Shown here piece by piece: positions 18,701 to 27,378 of a DNA stretch of 64,000 bases. This stretch comes from CAZGMJ01 sp964526785 (GTDB taxonomy: Bacteria; Planctomycetota; Phycisphaerae; Sedimentisphaerales; Anaerobacaceae): the NCBI GenBank assembly GCA_964526785.1, contig CAZGMJ010000021.1, positions 1 through 64,000 of the forward strand, in the 5' to 3' direction. Both the position numbers and the translations under genes were made by a program. Below the pieces are notes generated by a model, which saw nothing but the letters and a program-made list of their open reading frames with translations, searched no databases and had not been told where the DNA came from. Position 1 is the stretch's first letter, and every line of letters starts with the position of its first letter.

Positions 18701-20331
18701 AGGTTGACTCCGTCGTAGGCGAAGGACATGCTCTCTGGTGAAATATGGATCTGGGGTCCGACGATTCTCAGGCTGACGCTTATCGACAATGGGTTGTTGG
18801 GATCAGATAGGGCAGCGACGCGCATTTCCGTACTGTATTGTCCTTTGGACAGGCCGGTTGTGTCGACTATCAGATCGATGTCATTGATCTGTCCGTTCGA
18901 TGATCCCGAAGCCGGGTTGGTCGTTAACCAAGGGCTATTCTCGGTAATCTGCCAGTTCAGTGTGCCCCCGCCAACATTGGATATCTTCAGTATTTGGGAA
19001 TGTGAGCCGGAACCTTCTTCTTCGACGAAGCTCAACTCTGTTTTGGAGAGCCCGAGGAAGGGTATACCCTCGCCTGGAAACTCAGAGGCTCCAATGTCAA
19101 TCCGTCCTCCCAGCATGCGAGATTTGCCATAGATGTCTGTCTCTCCGACCGCCGGGACATAAGCCGGATCTCCGGCGTCAATGCATGGCGATCCGGCCAT
19201 CAAGCGGTAGTCTCCGTTTGGCGCATCTACAAAGCACGGATCGGCGTTAATATTTTTGACGCCTCCTTCGTACCAGCCTGTGCCGATATTACAGTATGAG
19301 ACCTTATCTCCAGGGGCGAAGTAGTCCGTGCCGTTTCCCCATATGATACAGCTTGTTACCACAGTACTCTCATCGGCGCTAATGCCTTGTGGATCCTGGG
19401 ATTCCGGTCCGGTGTTGTCGGTAACCGTGCAGTTTCTGATGAGGATCGTGGCGGGAATACCGGGATACGTTCTATCAACCATGATCCCTGCACCATATCC
19501 GTAAGGACCTGTGATCAAGTTTTTCGCGACAAGACAATTCCTGATAGTGGCTGACCCATCGCATAAGATGCCACCACCTTCCGCACGCCCGTTTTGTTCA
19601 CGATGGCATTCGTTACTCATGATCACACAGTTTGCTATTATCGGATTGGATAGAAAGCTGTGGATGCCGCCGCCTCTGGCTGACTCACCGGTTGCAGAGT
19701 TGGAACTGATGATGCAATCCCGAATGATGGGGGCAGAATCAGAATCACAGTAGACGCCGGCACCCCATGCTCTATTGCCCAACGCGACGTTGGAGTGGAT
19801 ATTGCACCCCAGGATTTTTGGGTTGGCTCCATCCCGGCAGGAGATACCGCCACCATACGCCATACTGTCTATGGCCCGGTTATTGAAAATATTGCAGTTG
19901 GCGATTGTCGGGCTGGCCCCGTAGCAGGAGATTGCACCTCCATGTTCAGATATCCCCCCAGTGATGCTCAAACCGAGGATGAGTGGTTGAGGGCCGATTC
20001 GATTAAAAGAAATGTTGAAACCTCTACCTTTGTATTGACAATCTACCACAGTGGCTTCGACGACGTTGGGATCGTTCGGATCGGTCCCGCGGACGGTGAT
20101 GGCTTTGCCTTTGAAGTCGATGTCGCGGTTGCCGGGGCCGGCGTAGGTGCCAGGCTGAATGACGACTTCGTCGCCGTCGTTGGCGTCGTCAATTGCGGCC
20201 TGGATGGTGGAGAAATCGGCCGGGGCGTCGTCGTCGACGGTGATCGTACGGGATGCGAAAATGGGTGATGTGAGGGTCAGTGCGCAGAAAAAAACCGCCA
20301 ACCCCATGCGATTGCTACTTGATCCGCTCAT
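15742..20331 (-). CDS. Giant secreted beta-helix protein with BACON-like repeats and a dockerin-like tail
   Basis: 1529 aa from ATG 20331 (GGAGG 7 bases upstream), with a signal peptide ending at FASRTITVDDD. Residues about 25-420 and 735-1465 are two parallel beta-helix blocks with recurring NCxI and GGGIYC turns, ending in the SPCVDAGD type motif of the choice-of-anchor Q group. Each block opens with a nearly identical stretch (GDxVVxxxGTYxGPGNxDxDFKGKAxTxRxTDPNDPNxVEAT). Between them (about 423-730) lie three BACON-like beta-sandwich repeats with GGGTLNW and LTxxPxSG motifs. The last 60 residues form a dockerin type I-like pair of Ca-binding loops (DLNDDGIIDAKD and GDGIVDIHD). It is probably a cell-surface carbohydrate-binding or lyase-like protein; no catalytic residues are identified. 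Confidence 0.9.
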   Translation of the reverse strand: MSGSSSNRMGLAVFFCALTLTSPIFASRTITVDDDAPADFSTIQAAIDDANDGDEVVIQPGTYAGPGNRDIDFKGKAITVRGTDPNDPNVVEATVVDCQYKGRGFNISFNRIGPQPLILGLSITGGISEHGGAISCYGASPTIANCNIFNNRAIDSMAYGGGISCRDGANPKILGCNIHSNVALGNRAWGAGVYCDSDSAPIIRDCIISSNSATGESARGGGIHSFLSNPIIANCVIMSNECHREQNGRAEGGGILCDGSATIRNCLVAKNLITGPYGYGAGIMVDRTYPGIPATILIRNCTVTDNTGPESQDPQGISADESTVVTSCIIWGNGTDYFAPGDKVSYCNIGTGWYEGGVKNINADPCFVDAPNGDYRLMAGSPCIDAGDPAYVPAVGETDIYGKSRMLGGRIDIGASEFPGEGIPFLGLSKTELSFVEEEGSGSHSQILKISNVGGGTLNWQITENSPWLTTNPASGSSNGQINDIDLIVDTTGLSKGQYSTEMRVAALSDPNNPLSISVSLRIVGPQIHISPESMSFAYDGVNLPSSQELTVTNDGGGTLNWTLASDCNWLTVEPELGSLTAHESNDVIVSVDVNGLTWGDYVCQLAVSDPNSENLSETATVSLQMHAPVITLSTEEIEQTALWGSNFPIDRSVWLSNSGRGTLSWQLQSDCSWLSITPQSGSISEEEANDIYLALDPTGLDVGTYECLLRITSDNAENTPHTLVIRLVIAPERDSPLRVPLHIPTIQGAVDIARTGDTIVLAAGTYSGPGNYDVDFKGKALTIRSTDPNDPNIVEATVIDCNEQGRGFYLNGCVGATIKGLTITNGLARNGGGVYVQDSKVSIINCDVANNATTTGVPDTDPNGGDGGGIYCHDSSLIVSDCAITNNSTGNGSYTSVQYYTDGNRGGNGGGIYCSGESSLELIGSNISSNATGAGRDVGFDGTGGAGGNGGGIYCIGPLSLRVTDCTITRNTAGRSGDAGWIASDGGSGAGIYCTNSCSVILTNVSIAENATGHGGESDGASGGGNSGAGGSGGGIYCVDSQLVIAESAFKTNSGGDGGDGIYDLVTGGPGGSGGAIYGASSVIKLSESHFSHNRAGHAGNARAHGGSGGAVCCDELTVLDLFDCEIRNNVSGNGAEGDGDASGGPGGDGGGMCAGTLSATNCTIASNLTGGGGVAGHNSSPRNGGHGGGIYCTDANLVSCSFVDNTTGNGGLGYSIWMHSGGPGGSGGALYCTNGNIVNCAFLNNLTGDGADGMGDGMGGNGGAVLADSVVVENSLLAGNKTGSSRNNSAGLGGGIYAVSATIANCTIAENALGTGGWEDWGHPRPMNTGGGLFIEQSLQIQDSIIWRNQPNQIYTYDCSNVTYSNIQDGNCVGINGNISSDPLFIEPGYWADVNDPNIVVEPNDPNAIWVMGDYHLSQIVAGQAADSPCVDAGSDTAANLGMDIYTTRTDKVPDEGIVDMGYHYIETVADLNDDGIIDAKDIAILGSQWRQTPTLPSTDIAPLGTGDGIVDIHDLAMLADWWLWPQ

Positions 20332-20499
20332 TTTGTTTCCTCCGCGAACCGGTCTCCCGGCCGCATAGACGCTATCTCTTTTCAAAGGCAAGACTTGTGA
20401 CGCAACAGCACCGCCGCGAAAAGTCTCCTTGTGTATCAGTTTACGAAAGCCGGCCCCTCGGTGTCAACAATAAAACAGCGGTCTTGGGCGCCGGTGGGG

Positions 20500-22836
20500 C
20501 TATGGAGCGGGGAGTTGCCTGAGGCGGTCGGCGGCGAACTTGTACTGATCTTCGCCGAGGCGGCTGATGACTTGTTTCTTTTCCGGGTACATGCGGCGGA
20601 ACTGGGCGCGATAAGCGTCTTCGATTTCGACGGTGCGGCGGTAATGCCTGCGGGCCGGTTCGATTCTGCCGAGTTGTTCGGCGACCTGAGCGAGATCGAG
20701 ATGCAGGCGGGCGCAGCCGGGGTAGCGTTCGACGGCTTTTCGTGCGGAATCCATGGCTTTTTCGAGCCAGTCGGATGGTTCACGGTCGGTGGGGATTTCG
20801 GCCAGGCGGCAGTAGGTTTCGGTCAGGCGTTCGTAGTTCTTGTAGGAGGCGGGGTCGCGGTCGATTGCGGTCTGCAGGGAACGTTCGGCCCTGAGCAGCA
20901 GGTCCCTGTCCTGACTCTGCGACCACTCGTAGTTCTGCAGGCTGATGCGGGCGTTGGTGGCGGGCGGATCGGGATTGAGCGGGTCGTCCTGCGCGGCGGC
21001 CTGCAGCAGGCTGTGGGCGATATCAAAGTTGCCTGCGAATACGGCCTGTCGGGCGCGCGCCATCTTGTCGGTTGCGTCGGCGGCGGGCAGGAATGCGTAC
21101 TGGAAGTAGGCCCAGGCGACAGCGATGCAGAGGAGTACGAGTGGAATCCTCACGGCGGGTGCAGGGCGCAGCGCGACCGGTCTGGTATTGCGGCGGTTAT
21201 GATGGGCGGCGATCAGGCAGGCAATGATCGCCCAGAGGGTAGTGAATACGGGCGGTTCGAAGACGGCGAAGTCGATGAGGTTGTGTACGGCGACGGCCAG
21301 AACGGCGCAGAAAAGTATGGGGACGGCGCGGTCTGCGGCGGGTTGATCGGGACCGGCGGCTTTGCCGGCGTTCTTGTGTTGGGAGCGGAAGGATCCGGCC
21401 GCCATGAAAAAGCCGATGAGGAAGACGGCGGCGGGTGCGATATAGAAGGCAAAGGTGACGTACAGCAGGACCGCCGGGGCGGCGCCGGTGATATTTGCGG
21501 GCATCAGCAGGGGGCGGACGATCAGCAGCGTGGCGCACGCCGCACCAAGCAATAACGGAACGAGAGCCTTGCTTTCGCGGCCGGATGAAGCCGGCGGTGT
21601 GATGGCGGGGCCGCGTGGCTGCGTTATCCTGTACAGCGGCAGTGCGATGGCTGCGACGAAGGCGAGCAGGCCGAGCGGGCCGAACTGAGCGAGCAGACTG
21701 AGGACGAAATTGTGCGGATCGGCGACGGATTCGAGAGCGGCGGGGGGTTTGTAGTGCGTGTAGAAGGTTGCGAAGTTGCCCGGGCCGACACCTGCAAACG
21801 GATGGTCTGCGATCATGCGACCTGTAGCGTGCCAGTATTGCCACCGGACGAGCATGGGGTTGCCGCCCGGCAGGCGGTTGTGGGTCAGGCCGTACCACAT
21901 GATGGTCGCGGCGGCGGCGACGGTGAGCAGTACGCAGGCGGCGAGGATGACCTTCTTGTGCGCCGCCAGCCAGCGGCCGCGACTGTAGTACAGGCCCAGA
22001 GCCAGCGAGGCGAACAGCAGGCCGATGATTGCGCCTTTGCTCTTGGTCAGCGCCAGGCCGAAGAGAACCAGAACGATTACGGCGATCAGGGCGATTAACA
22101 TCGCGCGCTGATTGCGCTGCAGTTCGCTCCACTTCACCCCGGCCGGGAGCAGCGCAAGGGCGGCGAAGAGCGCGAGCAAAAAGAACGACCCGGCCGAGTT
22201 GCGAGTGGTCAGGTAGCCGCGGACGCCCCGGGAGTAGAGGCGATGCTCGAAGAGGAAGTGCTGGATAGTACCTTTTTCGATGCCGAGCGGTTCGAGAATG
22301 GTCTGCGGGTCTTCCTCGTATTGCTGGATAGTCATCTGATTGCTGCTGAAGAATTGATCGGCGCCCTGGTAGACGTTGACCAGTCCGAGTGCGGCGACGA
22401 CGGCGAGCACGATCTTGATCTTGGCCGGCGAATCGAGCAACTGGACGAGCAGCATAGCCATAAGCATGGGGGCGAGCAGGACGCTGAGATACGTGATGGC
22501 GGCGCGTTTGTCGGATGCGGCGAATCCGGCGATCAGTCCGGCCAGACAGAACAGCAGCAGCGGGATTTCGATTCCGGCCGGTCGCCACTGCAGGCGGCCT
22601 GCGACGGCGCGCCATGCCACGTACAGCAGGAGCGCCATAAGGAGGACGGCCGAGACGTTCAGGCTGTAGGCGACGTCGCTGAGGTTGATCGGGAGCGTCG
22701 AGGAATGCGTCGGCGGGCCTTCGGTGTACGTGCAACGCAGGACGAGCACGCAGAGGCAGACGGCGAGCAGCGCGATTTCCAGAGCGATCAGGGCTTTGGA
22801 TTTGCCCTGCGTCTTTGTTTTCTTAGTTGCGGTCAT
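20500..22836 (-). CDS. O-antigen ligase-like membrane protein with C-terminal TPRs
   Basis: 778 aa from ATG 22836 (a GTG 6 bases earlier is also possible). About a dozen membrane helices precede the periplasmic loop signature WQYWHATGRMIADHPFAGVGPGNFATFY, which matches the Wzy_C/WaaL group with its conserved Arg, His and GxGxxNF. The C-terminal 190 residues are TPR-like (ALQTAIDRDPASYKNYERLTETY, AVERYPGCARLHLDLAQVAEQLG). Such proteins join or polymerise undecaprenyl-linked sugar chains outside the membrane. The gene overlaps the 3' end of the WecA-like gene by 14 bases, so the two act together in surface polysaccharide or glycoprotein synthesis. Confidence 0.88.
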   Translation of the reverse strand: MTATKKTKTQGKSKALIALEIALLAVCLCVLVLRCTYTEGPPTHSSTLPINLSDVAYSLNVSAVLLMALLLYVAWRAVAGRLQWRPAGIEIPLLLFCLAGLIAGFAASDKRAAITYLSVLLAPMLMAMLLVQLLDSPAKIKIVLAVVAALGLVNVYQGADQFFSSNQMTIQQYEEDPQTILEPLGIEKGTIQHFLFEHRLYSRGVRGYLTTRNSAGSFFLLALFAALALLPAGVKWSELQRNQRAMLIALIAVIVLVLFGLALTKSKGAIIGLLFASLALGLYYSRGRWLAAHKKVILAACVLLTVAAAATIMWYGLTHNRLPGGNPMLVRWQYWHATGRMIADHPFAGVGPGNFATFYTHYKPPAALESVADPHNFVLSLLAQFGPLGLLAFVAAIALPLYRITQPRGPAITPPASSGRESKALVPLLLGAACATLLIVRPLLMPANITGAAPAVLLYVTFAFYIAPAAVFLIGFFMAAGSFRSQHKNAGKAAGPDQPAADRAVPILFCAVLAVAVHNLIDFAVFEPPVFTTLWAIIACLIAAHHNRRNTRPVALRPAPAVRIPLVLLCIAVAWAYFQYAFLPAADATDKMARARQAVFAGNFDIAHSLLQAAAQDDPLNPDPPATNARISLQNYEWSQSQDRDLLLRAERSLQTAIDRDPASYKNYERLTETYCRLAEIPTDREPSDWLEKAMDSARKAVERYPGCARLHLDLAQVAEQLGRIEPARRHYRRTVEIEDAYRAQFRRMYPEKKQVISRLGEDQYKFAADRLRQLPAP

Positions 22837-23917
22837 TGCCACCGGTGGATTCGAAAACGGCGATGATAACGAGTATCATGACGGTCTGGGCGAATATGAG
22901 CACGGCGCCGATGAGGTTTACCTGGTACAGAAATACGGCGCTAACGCCCGTACAGAGCGTGGCGAGGTACAGGGTCAGCACGGTTTGAGTGTCGGTCAGG
23001 CCGCGGCGTTTCATGCGGTGGGAGAAGTGCTGGGTGTCACCGACGAAGGGACTCCTGCCCTGGCTGATGCGCAGCAGCGTGACACTTATGAAATCGTAGA
23101 GAGGGACGGCCATTGCGATCAGAGGCATAAGTACGGCGTACCATTGTCCGTTGAGGCCTTCGTGGTAATAGGTCGTGCGCAGCGTCAGTACGGCGACGAA
23201 GAAGCCGACAACGAGCGAACCGGCATCCCCCATGAATATGCGCGCGGGTGGAAAGTTCCAGACGAGAAAGCCGAGCAGCGTGCCGACAAACAGCAGGGCC
23301 AGGGCCCCGACGAAGACCTGACCGCTGAGGGCGGCGGCAACGAAGAGTATGGACGTGGCGATGGCGGCCATGCCGGCGGACAGGCCGTCCATGTTATCGA
23401 GGAAGTTGAAAGCATTGCAGATCAGGACGATCCAGAAGGCCGACATCAGCGACGTGATAACCCTGCTTTCGATGAATAGCTCGATGCGGATGTCGGCGGC
23501 GATGGCGGCGATAAAGGCGACAATGAACTGGACGGCAAGTTTGAAAAAGGGGCCGAGATGTTTGATGTCGTCAACAAGGCCCAGGACAAAGAGCGTTGTA
23601 ACGAGGGCCAGGACGATCAGCAGTTGCGGGATCTTGCCGAGAAAGCCGGGGATATGCACGGTAACCGCCTGGCCGAAGCGGTCCAGCAGGGCGGTACCGG
23701 TTCCGTACCTGACGACAAGGATGGCGGCGAGCATGAACAAGGCGAGCGTTGCGAAGATGGCTATTCCGCCGCCGAGCGCGACGGTTACGGTGTGGTATCG
23801 GTCGCGAGCCGGATGGGCAACAAAGCCTCGACGCGTCGAAATGGCGGCGACGATGCCGGTCAGGGCCGTCGAAAGGACGAAGGAGCCGAAGAGCAGTACT
23901 ATCGCCAGAGTAATCAC
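22823..23917 (-). CDS. WecA/MraY-family undecaprenyl-phosphate sugar-1-phosphate transferase
   Basis: 364 aa starting with GTG 23917, preceded by a GAGGGTG site. Multiple membrane helices and the family motifs are present: LVDDIKHLGP (DDxxD-type Mg site), NAFNFLDNMDGLSAG (nucleophile region) and the HFSHR stretch (HxxHR-type). It transfers a sugar-1-phosphate from a UDP-sugar to undecaprenyl phosphate on the cytoplasmic face, which starts a polysaccharide repeat unit. It is the middle gene of a three-gene leftward operon with DUF4416 and the O-antigen ligase-like protein. Sugar specificity cannot be told. Confidence 0.93.
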   Translation of the reverse strand: MITLAIVLLFGSFVLSTALTGIVAAISTRRGFVAHPARDRYHTVTVALGGGIAIFATLALFMLAAILVVRYGTGTALLDRFGQAVTVHIPGFLGKIPQLLIVLALVTTLFVLGLVDDIKHLGPFFKLAVQFIVAFIAAIAADIRIELFIESRVITSLMSAFWIVLICNAFNFLDNMDGLSAGMAAIATSILFVAAALSGQVFVGALALLFVGTLLGFLVWNFPPARIFMGDAGSLVVGFFVAVLTLRTTYYHEGLNGQWYAVLMPLIAMAVPLYDFISVTLLRISQGRSPFVGDTQHFSHRMKRRGLTDTQTVLTLYLATLCTGVSAVFLYQVNLIGAVLIFAQTVMILVIIAVFESTGGNDRN

Positions 23918-23996
23918 GGCAGGGCACCCTCGCGGCCCGGGGCGAGCGACTGGGCATTTGCCTGATATGTCTCAATTGCGGTGTGCATGCGGTCGT

Positions 23997-24539
23997 TTAT
24001 GGTTGCGACCTCCTTTGGCAGAGCAATTGCTCGCGGACCCTGGAGAAGAATGCGCGGTAGTGCGGCAATTTGTAGTCGGTGTAGGTGTAATCGAACGGTT
24101 TCCATTTTCCTTTGTCGAACGTCAAGGTTACTTCGGCGAACATCCTTTTACCAATGTATATACGGTGCGAGTAGTTTTTTGTTGTGGCGAGCACGAGTTT
24201 GGACGGTTCGATCAGGCCAGGATCGAGATTGACCGGGCGCGGCAGCGTCAGGTCGAACGCCTGGGCAAGGTCCTGCTCGATCCGGTTGGTGGCGAGCTTG
24301 ATTTCGGCCAGGACGCCAGGGTCGATGAGCTTTTCGAAGCTGAGGAACTGTCTGATGATGCTGTTGCCGGTCTGCTTCTTGTAATAGTCGGTCTGATCGA
24401 ACGGCCAGATGTCGCTTTGAAGGTCCGTCGGGCCAAATTGTGCGGCCAGCGCACCATGGGCCGAAGGCAGGCACTGCTCGTCCGCGGCGAGAATACCGAC
24501 GATCAGCTTGACTGGATTGGGGTCTTTCAGTTCCCACAT
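23997..24539 (-). CDS. DUF4416-family protein
   Basis: 180 aa. The start NPVKLIVGILAADEQCLPSAHGAL, the WPFDQTDYYKKQTG segment and FSFEKLIDPGVLAEIKLATNRIEQ match the DUF4416 family as I know it. No catalytic function is established for this family. The protein is soluble with no signal. It is the first gene of the leftward operon with the WecA-like transferase and ligase, 79 bases ahead of the former, and it has a promoter at 24570-24598. This suggests a link to cell-surface polysaccharide, but only by context. Confidence 0.85.
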   Translation of the reverse strand: MWELKDPNPVKLIVGILAADEQCLPSAHGALAAQFGPTDLQSDIWPFDQTDYYKKQTGNSIIRQFLSFEKLIDPGVLAEIKLATNRIEQDLAQAFDLTLPRPVNLDPGLIEPSKLVLATTKNYSHRIYIGKRMFAEVTLTFDKGKWKPFDYTYTDYKLPHYRAFFSRVREQLLCQRRSQP

Positions 24540-24569
24540 CAGGATGTTCCATGAAAAACAGGGATTGGT

Positions 24570-24598
24570 ATTCTGTATCAGCGGCGAGTGCTTGTCAA
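24570..24598 (-). promoter_or_regulatory. Sigma-70-type promoter of the DUF4416-WecA-ligase operon
   Basis: On the minus strand a perfect TTGACA (24593-24598) and CAGAAT (24570-24575) with a 17-base spacer, 31 bases ahead of the DUF4416 start. Confidence 0.6.
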
Positions 24599-24825
24599 TG
24601 GCGGGCAGGTCGCGGGTGCGGCGGGATACCCGCGTTTACGGCCGATAACGTGCGTGCGGCGAGGCCGCGGCCTGAATGCGGGCGGGGCAGAGCGATCTTT
24701 TTCTCCGGGAAAAACTGCAAATGGCGATGAAATAGAGTCTTGCGGGCCTCGACTACTCTAATGTGGCCGATCGGCGGCCGTAACCAACAAATGTAGCAAG
24801 ATCGGTACTGTAAAGGAGCAAAATC

Positions 24826-25674
24826 ATGGTAACGAAATGGGTAAAACGAGGTGTAGTCGCGGTAGTTGGGCTTTCTCTGCTCGGAGGGATTCTTTTCGGG
24901 CGCGATGTTGTCAGTTACGTGCGTAGTTCGGCCAAGAGCGTTCGCACGGCGGTGAAGGACTCGGTTCCGGTCGAGTTCGAGCTGCGACGGGCACGCGACC
25001 TGCTCGAAGAGATTATCCCCGAGATGCATGCCAACATCCGGCTGATCGCTCAGGAAGAGGTCGAAGTTGCGGCGTTGAAGGCGGACATCAACAAGACGGA
25101 AGAAGCGGTAGCGGAAGAGCGTGCCCGCATCACGAAGCTTCGCAGCGCGCTTGAGGAGCCGAAGCAGGCGTATTCTTTCGCGGGCAGGGACTATCCCCGC
25201 AGCTATGTTAAGGAAGACCTGGCGCGGCGTTTCGAGCACTTCAAGGAGTGCGAACTGATGCTGGCCAGCAAGGAGAAACTGCTGACGACGCGCGAGAATT
25301 CGCTGCACGCGGCGATGCAGTTGCTTGAAAAGACGCGGAGCCGCAAGCGGATGCTCGAGGACAAGATCGAACAGCTTGCCAGCAGGCACCAGTTGGTCAA
25401 GGCCGCGGCGGTAGGCTCGAAGGTCCAGGTGGACAACAGCAAACTGGCGCAGACGGAGAAACTCATCGCCGAGATCAAGAAGCGTCTGGACGTGGCGGAG
25501 CGGGTCCTGGCCCACGAGAGCACATTCGTACAGGCGATTCCGGTCGATGCGATCGCTGAGAAGGACCTGTTGACGCAGGTTGATGACTACTTCGAGGCGA
25601 AAGAACGTCGTGCGGATCGGCTTGCCAGTGCGGTTGGGACGGGCGAGCAGTGCGAGCCTGTGTTGGAAGAGTAA
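24826..25674 (+). CDS. Coiled-coil protein with N-terminal membrane anchor, function unknown
   Basis: 282 aa. AAGGAG at 24812-24817 supports the start. A short basic N-terminus and one membrane helix (about residues 9-24, GVVAVVGLSLLGGILFG) are followed by a long, charged, mostly helical region, with coiled-coil heptads about residues 60-105 and 135-235. I recognise no domain name; similar coiled-coil proteins occur in Planctomycetota. It precedes the TPR/FHA-like gene by 69 bases and may be part of the same signalling module. Orientation suggests the coiled coil faces the periplasm, although this is uncertain. Confidence 0.75.
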   Translation: MVTKWVKRGVVAVVGLSLLGGILFGRDVVSYVRSSAKSVRTAVKDSVPVEFELRRARDLLEEIIPEMHANIRLIAQEEVEVAALKADINKTEEAVAEERARITKLRSALEEPKQAYSFAGRDYPRSYVKEDLARRFEHFKECELMLASKEKLLTTRENSLHAAMQLLEKTRSRKRMLEDKIEQLASRHQLVKAAAVGSKVQVDNSKLAQTEKLIAEIKKRLDVAERVLAHESTFVQAIPVDAIAEKDLLTQVDDYFEAKERRADRLASAVGTGEQCEPVLEE

Positions 25675-25743
25675 GCGTAACGTGATAGAATACGTAATCG
25701 CGACGTCAACAATGGCCGGTGCTATAATGACGGGAGTACTGCG

Positions 25744-27342
25744 GTGCTGATCCTACAACTCAAACAAGCCGAGACAGCGATGGCCGACGGCCGACTCGAC
25801 GAGGCCTTCGAGATCGTGCGATCCGAGCCGCTTCGACGGCATCGGCGCGGCCAGAAGCTGATCGGCCGGCTGGCCCGGGCGTATGTGGCACGCGGGCAGG
25901 AGAACCTGGCGGCCGAGCGTATTCAGCCGGCGTTGCTGGATTGTAACAAGGCCGAGAAACTGGCCGGCAATACGCCCGGCGTCGCGAGGCTGCGGTCGGA
26001 CATATGCGCCGAGATGGAGCAGCGACGTTTGCGGAATCAACATCGCGGCTTCCAGGTTGCCCAGGCCAGGCGACAGATAGACGACGGCTGGCTTTCGGCG
26101 GGCGAGAAGATGCTGGCCGAGGCCGATGATGGACAGCCCAATCTCGTTCTGGAACAGGCGGCGATGGCGAGGCTGCAGATCGACGAGGTGGTCGCGAAAG
26201 CCGAGCAGGCTCTGGGTCGTGATGATTTGTGCGGCGCGCTCGATGTGTTCATGCGGGCCGGGGTTGCGGGCAGTCAGCATGAAAAGATAACTTCGCTGGC
26301 GGCCAGACTTCGGTCGCTTGCGGCCGATCGTATTCGAGACAGCTTTGCGGCCGGGCGGATCGATCAGGCGCAATCGCTGTGGCGGAGCATTTCGCCGCTG
26401 GCCAACGGCAACGCGGATATGGCGGAACTGGGGCTGGCCCTGAGTCAGTCCCGGCTGGCGGCCGAACATATCGCGGCGGGACGGCCCCGTCTGGCGGTTC
26501 CGCTGCTTCGCAAGGTGCAGGTCATCTGTCCGAATGCGGCGTGGGTCCGCAGCGCAACCGAGCAGGCACGCCAGGCGGCCGAAGTTCTGGAAGAACTGGC
26601 CGGCAGTCCTCTGGGGCTTCACGATTTTCAGGATGAGGCAGGTAATGCTTGCCATGAAGCGCCTGTTGAGGATACAACTTCGCGTGATGCAGCCCGATTG
26701 AAAGAAAGACCCGTGAACGATCAGAAGGTGCCGGCCGGGAAGAGCGGTTCGTCGATTCCATCGAAATTCGTGCTTGAAGTCGATGGGGTGGGCAGTTTTC
26801 TCGTGGTGCGCGATCGGCGGGTGAGCATTGGGCCGGTCAGTTCGTCGGCGCATCCAACTGTTGGCCTGGTGGCGGACCCGAAGATGCCGGTGGCGACTGT
26901 CGAACGGACGGATGAAGACTATTTCCTTCGGTCCGCCGAGCCGGTGCAGGTAAATGCGGCGGGCACGACGGAGAAACTGCTCGTTGACGGCGACAGAATC
27001 GCATTGTCGCCGCGATGCACGATGAAGTTCCACACGCCGAATCCAGCCAGTACGACCGCGACGCTGGCGCTGTCCAGTGCCAGACTCGGCCGGAGCGACA
27101 TCCGGAGGATTATCCTAATGGACCGCGACATCCTGATTGGGCCGAGCGTGGGAAGCCATATTCAGGCGAAGACGGGCGGCAGTGGGATTACGCTGTACGT
27201 GCAGGGAGACAAGCTCGTGTGTGCGGCCGAGCAGACTATTTCCGTCGGCGGACGACCAGCGGGCAAGCGGGCGGCACTGACAATGAACGAGCCGGTGGCA
27301 ATTGGGCCGGTTTCCATGGTTCTGACGGCAGTCAGGGACTAA
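25744..27342 (+). CDS. TPR-like protein with two C-terminal FHA-like domains
   Basis: 532 aa starting with GTG 25744 (GGGAG at 25732-25736). Residues about 1-290 are helical repeats of the TPR kind (AMADGRLDEAFEIVRSEP, AEHIAAGRPRLAVPLLRKVQ). A linker rich in charged residues follows. Residues about 345-435 and 445-530 are two beta-rich segments that resemble FHA domains (RRVSIGPVSSSAHPTV with LLVDGDRIALS, and DILIGPSVGSHIQ with GRPAGKRAALTMNEPVAIG). FHA domains bind phosphothreonine. The classic GRxxxN-S pattern is degenerate, so binding is not certain. The next gene, 36 bases on, is a Ser/Thr kinase, which makes this a likely partner or substrate. Confidence 0.75.
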   Translation: MLILQLKQAETAMADGRLDEAFEIVRSEPLRRHRRGQKLIGRLARAYVARGQENLAAERIQPALLDCNKAEKLAGNTPGVARLRSDICAEMEQRRLRNQHRGFQVAQARRQIDDGWLSAGEKMLAEADDGQPNLVLEQAAMARLQIDEVVAKAEQALGRDDLCGALDVFMRAGVAGSQHEKITSLAARLRSLAADRIRDSFAAGRIDQAQSLWRSISPLANGNADMAELGLALSQSRLAAEHIAAGRPRLAVPLLRKVQVICPNAAWVRSATEQARQAAEVLEELAGSPLGLHDFQDEAGNACHEAPVEDTTSRDAARLKERPVNDQKVPAGKSGSSIPSKFVLEVDGVGSFLVVRDRRVSIGPVSSSAHPTVGLVADPKMPVATVERTDEDYFLRSAEPVQVNAAGTTEKLLVDGDRIALSPRCTMKFHTPNPASTTATLALSSARLGRSDIRRIILMDRDILIGPSVGSHIQAKTGGSGITLYVQGDKLVCAAEQTISVGGRPAGKRAALTMNEPVAIGPVSMVLTAVRD

Positions 27343-27378
27343 ACGTGTGAATTCGAACCGGGGGCAATAGAACGGCGA

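Noticed and set aside
23914..24105. A 63-codon leftward frame between the WecA-like and DUF4416 genes
   Set aside because: It overlaps the end of DUF4416 in another frame, and DUF4416 already has its expected length.
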